Shown here piece after piece: positions 1-7,368 of a stretch of 64,000 nucleotides of DNA (positions are counted from its first letter, which is position 1; each line of letters starts with the position of its first letter). The notes below the pieces were generated by a model. The model searched no databases. It was not told where the DNA came from and saw only the letters and a list, made by a program, of their open reading frames with translations. The stretch comes from Palleronia pontilimi. Lineage in GTDB: Bacteria; Pseudomonadota; Alphaproteobacteria; Rhodobacterales; Rhodobacteraceae. A program made the position numbers and the translations under genes. The stretch lies in assembly GCF_016412875.1 (NCBI RefSeq), contig NZ_JAEKPD010000001.1, positions 124,001 through 188,000 of the forward strand, given 5' to 3'.

Positions 1-323
1 AGAACATGATCGCCATGGCCGGGATCGAGATGCCGCTGAAGGCGGTCCGCAGCCAGATCTCCAGCGCCGTGAACCTGATCGTGCAGGCCAGCCGCCTGCA
101 GGACGGCTCGCGCCGGATGACCTCGATCACCGAGATCACCGGCATGGAAGGCGACGTCATCTCGATGCAGGAGGTGTTCCGCTTCAAGCGCGTGGGCCTG
201 ACGCCGGACAACAAGATCATCGGCCACTTCACCGCGACCGGCGTGCGCTCGCATTTCTCCGAACGCTTCAAGATGTGGGGCTACAACCTGCCCCACGAAA
301 TCTTCGAACCCTATCAAGGATAA
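1..323 (+). CDS. cpaF: CpaF/TadA pilus assembly ATPase, C-terminal fragment
   Basis: Only the last 106 codons are in the window; the gene begins upstream. The visible part matches the C-terminal end of the secretion-type ATPase CpaF (TadA), the cytoplasmic motor that powers Flp/tad pilus assembly. The stretch TSITEITGMEGDVISMQEVF followed by FKRVGL and GHFTATGVR is characteristic of this family; the Walker motifs lie outside the window. It ends in TAA five bases before tadB, so it is the upstream gene of the same operon. Identity is firm because the following genes are tadB and tadC. Confidence 0.93.
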   Translation, partial: NMIAMAGIEMPLKAVRSQISSAVNLIVQASRLQDGSRRMTSITEITGMEGDVISMQEVFRFKRVGLTPDNKIIGHFTATGVRSHFSERFKMWGYNLPHEIFEPYQG

Positions 324-328
324 TTCCC

Positions 329-1294
329 ATGATCAGTGCAGAACCGATCATCTATGGCCTGATCTTCGTCGCCGTGCTGGTGATGGTCGAAGGCATCTAC
401 CTGACCGTTTTCGGCAAATCCATCAGCCTGAACAGCAAGGTCAACCGCCGCCTGGAAATGCTCGAAAAGGGCAAGGGCCGCGAACAGGTCCTGGACCAGC
501 TCCGCAAGGAGATGAGCCAGCACATGAAAAGCCAGAAGATCCCGCTGTATTCGCTGCTGGCCCAGAAGGCGCAGAAAGCAAACATCGCCTTCACGCCGAG
601 CCAGCTGATCATGGTGATGGGGGTGCTGAGCGTGGTGGCCTATGTGGGCCTGACGCAGGCGACCGAGGCATCGACCCCGATCCGCATCGCGGTCAGCGTG
701 GCCATGGGCGTGGGCGGCGTGTTCGTCTGGGTCAGCAACAAGGCCAAGAAGCGTATGGCCATGATCGAGGAACAGCTGCCCGACGCGGTGGAACTGATGG
801 TCCGCTCGCTTCGCGTGGGACACCCGTTCAGCTCGGCGCTGGCCGCGGTGGCCAAGGAAACGCCCGACCCGCTGGGCTCGGAAATGGGCGTGATCGCGGA
901 CGAATCGTCCTACGGGCGCGACGTGGGCGAGTCGCTGAAAGCCATGGCCGAACGGCTGGACATGCAGGACATGCGCTTCCTGGCCGTGGCCGTGACCATC
1001 CAGCAGCAATCGGGCGGTAACCTGGCAGAGGTTCTGTACGGCCTGGCCAAGGTCATCCGCTCGCGCTTCAAGCTGTTTCGCCGCGTGAAGGCCATCACCG
1101 CCGAGGCGAAGTGGTCCGGCATGTTCCTGTCGGTCTTCCCACTGGGCGCGCTGGTGATGATCAACGTGCTGCAGCCCAATTACTACGACGACGTGAAAGA
1201 GACATCGTATTTCATCCCCGCCTGTCTTGTCGTCGCCGGCTTCCTGGTCGCCAACATCTTCGTGATGCGCGCCCTCGTGAACATCAAAGTCTGA
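329..1294 (+). CDS. tadB: TadB, Flp pilus inner-membrane platform protein
   Basis: 321-residue protein of the type II secretion F (GspF-like) superfamily, which forms the inner-membrane platform on which the CpaF ATPase acts. Hydrophobic segments are visible at about residues 3-26, 90-108, 115-135, 265-285 and 293-315, with the cytoplasmic T2SSF domain between the third and fourth (LMVRSLRVGHPFSSALAAV is typical). I chose the ATG at 329, five bases after the cpaF stop; a longer reading from 275 would overlap cpaF by 49 bases and adds nothing family-like. Ten bases separate it from tadC. Confidence 0.93.
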   Translation: MISAEPIIYGLIFVAVLVMVEGIYLTVFGKSISLNSKVNRRLEMLEKGKGREQVLDQLRKEMSQHMKSQKIPLYSLLAQKAQKANIAFTPSQLIMVMGVLSVVAYVGLTQATEASTPIRIAVSVAMGVGGVFVWVSNKAKKRMAMIEEQLPDAVELMVRSLRVGHPFSSALAAVAKETPDPLGSEMGVIADESSYGRDVGESLKAMAERLDMQDMRFLAVAVTIQQQSGGNLAEVLYGLAKVIRSRFKLFRRVKAITAEAKWSGMFLSVFPLGALVMINVLQPNYYDDVKETSYFIPACLVVAGFLVANIFVMRALVNIKV

Positions 1295-1304
1295 GGAACC
1301 CGTC

Positions 1305-2282
1305 ATGGAAATGATCATGGATTTTCTGGTCGAACGGCTGGGCCCTGCGGGTCCGCTGATCGCGGTGGGCGGGTTCGGACTGCTTCTGGTGCTGGTCGCC
1401 CTGCCGGTGATGATGCAGAAGAAGGCCGATCCCATGGACAAGTTCCGGGATGCGGCCAAGGCCAAGAAAGGCGCGACCAAGGACGGCGCCAAGCTGCGGA
1501 TCGGCGGCAAGCACGACAAGCTGGAGAAATACTCGAGCTTCCTTGAGCCGCAGGATGCCGACGACTACTCGGCGATCCAGATGAAGCTGATCCAGGCAGG
1601 CTATCGTGACAAGAACTCAGTCCGGACCTTCCACTTCGCGCAGTTCGCGCTGGGGATCATCCTGCTGATCCTGGGCGTCATCTACACTGTCGCCAACAAC
1701 GCCACCGGCGCAGACCTGACCATCAAGCAGATGATCCTGTGGACCATCATTCCCGGTGCCGTCGGATACATGGCGCCCAAATACTGGATCACAAAGCGCA
1801 TCCAGCAGCGCCAGGAAGAGATCGTGAACGGCTTTCCCGACAGCCTGGACATGATGCTGGTCTGCGTCGAGGCCGGTCAGTCCATGGACCACTCGATCGC
1901 GCGCGTGGCCCAGGAAATCCGCGCGGGCTACCCGGCGCTGGCCGACGAATACGCAATGGTCAGCCACGAGATCAAAGCGGGCAAGGACAAGAACACGGTG
2001 CTGAAAGACATGGGCGAACGGGCCGGCGTGCCGGACGTGTCGAACTTCGTCACCGTGCTGATCCAGTCGGCCGAGTTCGGCACGAGCGTCGCGGAAGCCC
2101 TGCGGGTCTATGCGTCGGAAATGCGCGACAAGCGGGTCATGCGGGCCGAAGAAAAGGCCAACACCCTGCCCACGAAGATGACGCTGGCCACGATGATGCT
2201 CACGGTTCCGCCACTGCTGATCATCTTGCTTGGACCTTCGATCTACAACATCGTAGAAACCCTGGGAAAGATGTCGATCTAA
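1305..2282 (+). CDS. tadC: TadC, Flp pilus inner-membrane platform protein
   Basis: 325-residue second T2SSF-domain protein of the tad system, the usual partner of TadB in the inner-membrane platform. Hydrophobic segments lie at about residues 12-31, 109-127, 144-160 and 293-313. The cytoplasmic domain carries the family-like run VNGFPDSLDMMLVCVEAGQS and a conserved late helix with FVTVLIQSAEFGTSVAEALR. It starts ten bases after tadB and is followed nine bases later by a lipoprotein gene, in one operon. Length is normal for TadC. Confidence 0.93.
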   Translation: MEMIMDFLVERLGPAGPLIAVGGFGLLLVLVALPVMMQKKADPMDKFRDAAKAKKGATKDGAKLRIGGKHDKLEKYSSFLEPQDADDYSAIQMKLIQAGYRDKNSVRTFHFAQFALGIILLILGVIYTVANNATGADLTIKQMILWTIIPGAVGYMAPKYWITKRIQQRQEEIVNGFPDSLDMMLVCVEAGQSMDHSIARVAQEIRAGYPALADEYAMVSHEIKAGKDKNTVLKDMGERAGVPDVSNFVTVLIQSAEFGTSVAEALRVYASEMRDKRVMRAEEKANTLPTKMTLATMMLTVPPLLIILLGPSIYNIVETLGKMSI

Positions 2283-2291
2283 GGGCTACAC

Positions 2292-2849
2292 GTGACGCGC
2301 ATCGCGCTTCTGATCCTGACACTCGGTCTGGCCGCCTGTTCGCAAACGGGCGGTCAATCCGCGTCCGACGGCGTGTTCGCCCCCAGTGCCGTGGACCGGC
2401 GCGCCGACAGCGTGGACGGGCTGCTCGTCGGCCACCGCCTGATGGAGGCGGGCGAGTACGAGCTTGCGCTGAAAGCCTATCTGCGCAGCGCCAGCGAGCG
2501 GGGCACCGATGTCGACGTGCTGAGCGCGCTGGGCTCGGTGAACCTGAAACTGGGTCGGCTTGGCCAATCTGAGCGGTTGCTGCGCCAGGCCGTCGAGAAG
2601 GATCCCACCCACGTCCCGGCGCTGAACAACCTGGGCGTCGTGCTCATGGAAACGGGCGAAGCGGCCGAAGCCAGCCGCATTTTCCAGGCCGCCTTCGCTG
2701 CCGATAGTGGCAAAAGCGACGACATCCGCGCAAATCTGACCTTAGCGCTCGCAAAAATCGAAAACGCGCCCTATTCTGACGATAATAACGCGAATTTTGC
2801 GTTGGTGCGTCGTGGCGGCGGGTCCTACCTGATCCTTGCGACCTCCTGA
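2292..2849 (+). CDS. tadD: TadD-like TPR lipoprotein (first copy)
   Basis: 185 residues, GTG start nine bases after tadC. The N-terminus is a lipoprotein signal peptide ending LTLGLAAC with the lipidated cysteine at residue 16. After a short spacer come about three tetratricopeptide-like helical pairs (GEYELALKAYLRSASERGTD, LGRLGQSERLLRQAVEKDPT, GEAAEASRIFQAAFAADSGK). TadD proteins are thought to be periplasm-facing pilotins that help the secretin RcpA/CpaC assemble. The position after tadC fits TadD. The C-terminal 30 residues are not TPR-like and are unassigned. Confidence 0.8.
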   Translation: MTRIALLILTLGLAACSQTGGQSASDGVFAPSAVDRRADSVDGLLVGHRLMEAGEYELALKAYLRSASERGTDVDVLSALGSVNLKLGRLGQSERLLRQAVEKDPTHVPALNNLGVVLMETGEAAEASRIFQAAFAADSGKSDDIRANLTLALAKIENAPYSDDNNANFALVRRGGGSYLILATS

Positions 2850-2893
2850 CAGCAAGATCGAATAAATCGAGCAGGTAGAAGGACGCAGGCAAC

Positions 2894-3754
2894 ATGCGCC
2901 ATTCCATTCTTGTGACGCTCTGCCTTGGCAGCGCGCTTTTCGTTTCCGCATGTGGCGGGCGGTCGGACGAGGCCGAAGTCGAGCGGGCGCTGAAGGAAGT
3001 CAACGTCATCGACGAAAGCAATCTGAGCGACATCATGCTGACGGTGGCCGATCCCAACGAAGCGGTCGCCTATTTCCGCAAGTCTGTCGCCGCGGATCCC
3101 AGCCGCATCGACTTGCAGCGCGGTCTGGCCACGTCGCTGATCCGCGCCAAGAAGCCCGCGCAGGCGGCACCGGTCTGGGCCAAGATCGCCGAGATGCCCG
3201 AGGCAACCCACGACGACCGCATGGGCCTGGCCGACGCGCTGCTCCGCGCGGGCGACTGGGATGGCGCCGAAGAGCAGCTGAACAAGATCCCGCCCAACGT
3301 GGAGACCTATCGCCGCTTCCGGCTCGAGGCGATGATCGCCGACGGCAACAAGCAATGGCAGAAGGCCGACAGTTTCTACCAGACCGCCGCCGGGCTGACG
3401 ACGAAGCCCGCGGGCGTGCTGAACAACTGGGGCTATTCAAAATTGACGCGCGGCGATTACGCGGGCGCCGAGAAGCTGTTCGCCGACGCGCTGACCCATG
3501 ACAGCGGGCTGTTCACCGCGAAGAACAACCTGACGCTGGCGCGCGGCGCCCAGCGCAAATACGAGCTGCCGGTCGTCCCCATGACCCAGATCGAGCGCGC
3601 GCAATTGCTGCACACGCTGGGCCTGGCGGCCGTGAAACAGGGTGACGTGACCACCGGGCGCGGTCTGCTGACCGAAGCGGTCGACACCCATCCGCAGCAT
3701 TTCGACGTGGCCGCCCGCGCCCTGGCCGCGCTTGAGTCCAACGTCGCAAACTGA
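2894..3754 (+). CDS. TPR lipoprotein of the tad operon (second copy)
   Basis: 286 residues with a lipoprotein signal peptide ending ALFVSAC (cysteine 20) and TPR-like repeats through most of the chain (VAYFRKSVAADPSRIDLQRG, LADALLRAGDWDGAEEQLNK, LTRGDYAGAEKLFADALTHD). It follows the first TPR lipoprotein by 44 bases and precedes the prepilin peptidase gene by two. Two consecutive TPR lipoproteins are common in rhodobacterial tad clusters. Its exact job is not shown here; a secretin-assembly or peptidoglycan-side scaffold role is inferred from position. Confidence 0.8.
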   Translation: MRHSILVTLCLGSALFVSACGGRSDEAEVERALKEVNVIDESNLSDIMLTVADPNEAVAYFRKSVAADPSRIDLQRGLATSLIRAKKPAQAAPVWAKIAEMPEATHDDRMGLADALLRAGDWDGAEEQLNKIPPNVETYRRFRLEAMIADGNKQWQKADSFYQTAAGLTTKPAGVLNNWGYSKLTRGDYAGAEKLFADALTHDSGLFTAKNNLTLARGAQRKYELPVVPMTQIERAQLLHTLGLAAVKQGDVTTGRGLLTEAVDTHPQHFDVAARALAALESNVAN

Positions 3755-3756
3755 CG

Positions 3757-4272
3757 GTGGACCAGTTCGAGCAGATCACGGCGGCGCTGACGCTGCCGGA
3801 CCTGGCCGCACGGGCATTCATTCCGTTCGTCCTGCCCGTCTGTGTCTGGGTCGCGTGGTCCGACATGGCGCGCATGAAGATCCCCAACAAGGCCGTCATG
3901 GCGCTGGCGCTGATCTACCTGATCGTGGGGCCCTTCGTTCTGCCGCTGCCGGTCTGGGCGTGGCAATGGGTTCACCTTGTCGTGGTGCTGGTAATCGGGT
4001 TCGTCCTGAACATGGGTGGGGCGCTGGGCGCGGGTGACGCCAAATTCGCCGCGGCCGCAGCCCCCTTCGTCTTCCTGCAGGACGCGGCGATGCTGATGTA
4101 TCTCTTCGCTGCGATCCTTCTGGCCGCGTTCGCCACCCATCGCATCGCGCGCGCCACGCCCGCGATCCGGGGCCGCGCGCCCGGCTGGGAAAGCTGGACA
4201 TCGCGGAAGTTTCCCATGGGTCTGGCGCTGGCTCCTGCGCTGCTGTTCTACCTGCTGTTGGCCGCCGTCTGA
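3757..4272 (+). CDS. cpaA: TadV/CpaA-type prepilin peptidase (A24 family)
   Basis: 171-residue multi-span membrane aspartic protease that trims the leader of Flp prepilins. The two catalytic aspartates of the A24 family are visible: D36 in WSDMARMKIPN and D94 in the GxGD motif GAGDAK. At least four hydrophobic segments follow the usual pattern; the N-terminal methylase domain of PilD is absent, as expected for the short CpaA form. GTG start two bases after the preceding stop, so it is the last gene of the tad operon. Its 3' end overlaps the convergent membrane-protein gene by 25 bases. Confidence 0.88.
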   Translation: MDQFEQITAALTLPDLAARAFIPFVLPVCVWVAWSDMARMKIPNKAVMALALIYLIVGPFVLPLPVWAWQWVHLVVVLVIGFVLNMGGALGAGDAKFAAAAAPFVFLQDAAMLMYLFAAILLAAFATHRIARATPAIRGRAPGWESWTSRKFPMGLALAPALLFYLLLAAV

Positions 4273-5900
4273 ACGGCGGGCGCGCCCTTCTTCAACAAGA
4301 TGAACAGCTCGGTCCGCGCCACTTCGGTCAGCGGATACCCTGCCTCGTCGATCGAGGTCATGATCGCCGCACGCGTCTTCGAGTTGATCGCGCAAAGCGG
4401 CACCAGCACGTGGCTGGCATCCTCGATCCCCGGCGCACCGCCGTAGCGCCAGGGCGCCCCGCCCCGCAAGGACGACAGGTGGTCGGAATACATCCACAGC
4501 GCGCTGAGCAGGTCGGCCACCAGCACATGCGCATCGTCGCCCAGCCCGATGTCTTCGAGCTGCCGCGCGGCCGTGTCGAACCACGCGATCAGGCCGTTGT
4601 GCAGCGAACATTCCTCGAGCACTTCGCCGTTGACCATGGTGACGGGCGGGCGCTCGGCCAGGTCGGCGAAGCGCCGGAAATCGGTCACCGCGTCTTCGCC
4701 CGCGATCTGCATGTTCACCTGGAAGACGCGGCGCGTGTCGGTGAAGAAATCGTCGTGCTGGTCCGAGCGCGGGAAGACGGTGGTGAAGGCGGTCGTGTCC
4801 TCACTGTAGTGGCGCATCGGGCTGTAGGCCAGGTTGAAGAACGACGGCGCCGACGCCGCCAGCATCCCCACCGACACCATCGCCAGGATGGTGCGCCTGT
4901 CCCAGCGCGCATCGGGGTCCGGGCGCAGGCTGCCGATGGACATGAGGATCGCGAGACCCGCGATCAGCATCCATTGCGGATCGTTGCCGAAATTCTGGTA
5001 TGTGATGAAGATGAAGCCCGGCAGGAACGCCATCAACCCTAGCCCCAGCACGTGCAGGCCCGCGCGGCGCAACATGACGATGGCGATCAGCGCCAGAAGG
5101 TGGCCGCCCAGAAACAGCGGGCCGGTCAGCACCTGGTCGAGCTTCTGGCCGGGATGGGCGCGGATTTCGGATCGTGACGTGGCCAGGATGTCACCGACAT
5201 AGGCGGCCCAATAGTCGAAGCCCATGACCGCCGTGAAGAGCGCGAGCGCCACCAGCGTCACCGCGATGCCGCCCAGCAGCGCGCGGTATTCGCGCCGCGC
5301 GGCCAGCATGACGATCAGCCCCGGGGCCAGCGCCACGACATAGGTGACCTTGATCAGCACCAGCGCCGCCATGGGCAGGCCCAGCGCCAGCGCGTCCAAA
5401 GTCGCGGATTGGCGCAGCGGCGGCAACAACCCCACCGGCAGCATCACGAAGGCCAGCGCCCAGGCCCAGCGGTTGTAATGCATCGACATCGAGATATTGG
5501 GGATCGCTTCGCCATGGACCAGCGCCAGCGCGAAGACCATGACCAGCAGCACGTATCCCATGGCCAGCACGCCCGAAAAGCGGCTGCAGGCCACCCAGAC
5601 CGTCAGCGGCGCGATGACCAGCGCCACCAGCAGCTGGCCCAGATGCACCGCGATGCCGACGCCGTAGCCCTGCTCGACGAACAGCGCGATGGGCCAGACC
5701 GCCAGAACGCCGATGGGCGTCATAAAATCCACGTGCGGGATCTGCCCGTCGGCCACGCGAAGGATGATCTCGACCAGGTGCAGCATGTCGCCTTCGTAGC
5801 GGTCCGCAAAAAGCCCGCCCTTCATCAGCGCCAACCCCGAGAACAGGGCGATCAGGCCCGCGCACCACAGCGCCATGCGAATGGGGTTTGCTCCGTTCAT
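4248..5900 (-). CDS. Large polytopic membrane protein, GT-C glycosyltransferase-like
   Basis: 550 residues: about nine to eleven hydrophobic spans in the first ~350 residues, then a ~200-residue soluble, probably periplasmic, C-terminal domain. The first loop has an acidic motif (YEGDMLHLVE, then GQIPHVDFMTPIG) in the place where GT-C fold, lipid-phosphate-sugar-dependent glycosyltransferases carry their catalytic Asp/Glu. That resemblance is the only basis for the call; no specific family is recognised. It is convergent with the prepilin peptidase (25-base overlap) and divergent from the AAA+ gene, so a role in decorating pili or surface polymer is possible but inferred. Confidence 0.5.
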   Translation of the reverse strand: MNGANPIRMALWCAGLIALFSGLALMKGGLFADRYEGDMLHLVEIILRVADGQIPHVDFMTPIGVLAVWPIALFVEQGYGVGIAVHLGQLLVALVIAPLTVWVACSRFSGVLAMGYVLLVMVFALALVHGEAIPNISMSMHYNRWAWALAFVMLPVGLLPPLRQSATLDALALGLPMAALVLIKVTYVVALAPGLIVMLAARREYRALLGGIAVTLVALALFTAVMGFDYWAAYVGDILATSRSEIRAHPGQKLDQVLTGPLFLGGHLLALIAIVMLRRAGLHVLGLGLMAFLPGFIFITYQNFGNDPQWMLIAGLAILMSIGSLRPDPDARWDRRTILAMVSVGMLAASAPSFFNLAYSPMRHYSEDTTAFTTVFPRSDQHDDFFTDTRRVFQVNMQIAGEDAVTDFRRFADLAERPPVTMVNGEVLEECSLHNGLIAWFDTAARQLEDIGLGDDAHVLVADLLSALWMYSDHLSSLRGGAPWRYGGAPGIEDASHVLVPLCAINSKTRAAIMTSIDEAGYPLTEVARTELFILLKKGAPAVQTAANSR

Positions 5901-6024
5901 TCCTGCGTTCCTTCATTTTTTGGCCATATTGGCCCGGCATATTCGTCGTCGATCAGCAGATACCGCGCGGGATTGTCCGAAATATGGAAACGCTGCGGCA
6001 AACGACAGAAAAGGCAGCTTGCAG
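5901..6024. promoter_or_regulatory. Divergent promoter region, GT-C-like gene / AAA+ ATPase
   Basis: 124 bases between two divergent starts, so it must hold the signals for at least one promoter in each direction. It is richer in A and T around 5911-5935 than its surroundings. I cannot assign firm -35/-10 hexamers by eye. The AAA+ start at 6025 has a weak purine-rich stretch (GGCAGCTTGCAG) before it. Confidence 0.45.
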
Positions 6025-7335
6025 ATGAACATGACCCCCACCCTTGGCGTCACCGCGCCCCCTGTCCCCAAAACGCTCGAGGACATGCTGCTGTCGCCGG
6101 TGATGATGCGGGATATCCTGCTGAAGACGATCTTCCGCACCAACGCCTCCGAGACGTCCGATATCGCCAAGCGCATCGCGCTGCCCGTCGCGGTCACGCA
6201 GGAACTGATCGACATCGCGCGCCGCCAGAAACTGATCGAGGCGATGGGCAGCATGCATGCGGGAAGCTCGGGCGAAATGGCCTATCAGCTCAGCGACGCA
6301 GGCAAGGCGCGCGCGCTCGAAGCCCTGGGTCAGTCCGAATATTACGGCGCAATGCCGGTCCCGCTGGACATATACCGCGAGCAGGTCAAGCGTCAGTCGA
6401 TCCGCAACATCGCCATCACCCGCCAGCAATTGCTGGGCGCCATGGGTCACCTGGTGCTGCCCGACAACCTGATCGACAACCTGGGCCCCGCGGTGGGATC
6501 GGGCCGCTCGATCCTGATGTACGGGCCGCCCGGCAACGGTAAGTCGTCGATCTCGAACGGGATCCGCGACGCGCTGGGCGACAAGATCTACGTGCCGCGC
6601 GCCATCGAATACGCGGGCCAGGTCATCACCGTTTACGACCCGATCGTTCACTCGGCCGCCGAGGACCAGGAAGACGACCCCACCGCGCTGCGCCGCAAGA
6701 CCCGCTTCGACACGCGCTATGTCATGTGCGACCGGCCCACGGTCATCACCGGCGGCGAGCTGCGCCTGGACATGCTGGACCTCGTCTATAACGAGACCGC
6801 GCGCACCTACCAGGCGCCCTTGCAGCTGAAATCCACCGGCGGCGTGTTCATCGTCGACGACCTTGGCCGACAGGAAGACCCGCCCCAGGCGCTGATCAAC
6901 CGCTGGATCGTGCCGCTGGAAGAAAGCAAGGACATCCTGGCCCTGCAATCGGGCGAGAAGTTCGAGGTGCCGTTCGACACGCTGGTGATTTTCTCGACCA
7001 ACTTCCACCCGAACAAGATCTTCGACAAGGCGGCGCTGCGCCGGATCTTCTACAAGATCAAGATCGACGGGCCGAACCAGAAGGATTTCCTGAAGATCTT
7101 CAGCCTGGTGGCCAAGAAGAAGAAGATGCCGTTGGACGAGGCGACGCTGATCCACCTGTTGAAAAACCGCTATCCCGAGATCGACAACGTCTATGCCAAC
7201 TACCAGCCGATCTTCCTGATCGACCAGATGATCTCGATCTGCGAATTCGAAGGGATCCCCAACCAGATGAGCCCCGAGCTGATCGACCGGGCCTGGGCCA
7301 ACATGTTCGTGGAAGAGGCCGACATCCAGCACTGA
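6025..7335 (+). CDS. Winged-helix / AAA+ ATPase associated with tad locus
   Basis: 436 residues. Residues about 40-100 look like a winged helix-turn-helix (SDIAKRIALPVAVTQELIDI, then AYQLSDAGKARALEAL). An AAA+ ATPase domain follows: Walker A GPPGNGKS (167-174), Walker B VFIVDDLG (D278, D279) and a sensor-1-like STN ending at N326, followed by KAALRRIFYKIKI, a possible arginine-finger region. Such proteins are found near alphaproteobacterial pilus genes and are annotated only as ATPase with chaperone activity. I chose the ATG at 6025; an in-frame reading from 5875 would run into the divergent gene. Function unknown; DNA binding or complex remodelling is inferred. Confidence 0.75.
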   Translation: MNMTPTLGVTAPPVPKTLEDMLLSPVMMRDILLKTIFRTNASETSDIAKRIALPVAVTQELIDIARRQKLIEAMGSMHAGSSGEMAYQLSDAGKARALEALGQSEYYGAMPVPLDIYREQVKRQSIRNIAITRQQLLGAMGHLVLPDNLIDNLGPAVGSGRSILMYGPPGNGKSSISNGIRDALGDKIYVPRAIEYAGQVITVYDPIVHSAAEDQEDDPTALRRKTRFDTRYVMCDRPTVITGGELRLDMLDLVYNETARTYQAPLQLKSTGGVFIVDDLGRQEDPPQALINRWIVPLEESKDILALQSGEKFEVPFDTLVIFSTNFHPNKIFDKAALRRIFYKIKIDGPNQKDFLKIFSLVAKKKKMPLDEATLIHLLKNRYPEIDNVYANYQPIFLIDQMISICEFEGIPNQMSPELIDRAWANMFVEEADIQH

Positions 7336-7368
7336 CGCGCCCTTCGAAATGCCGCGCGCCGCCCCTAG

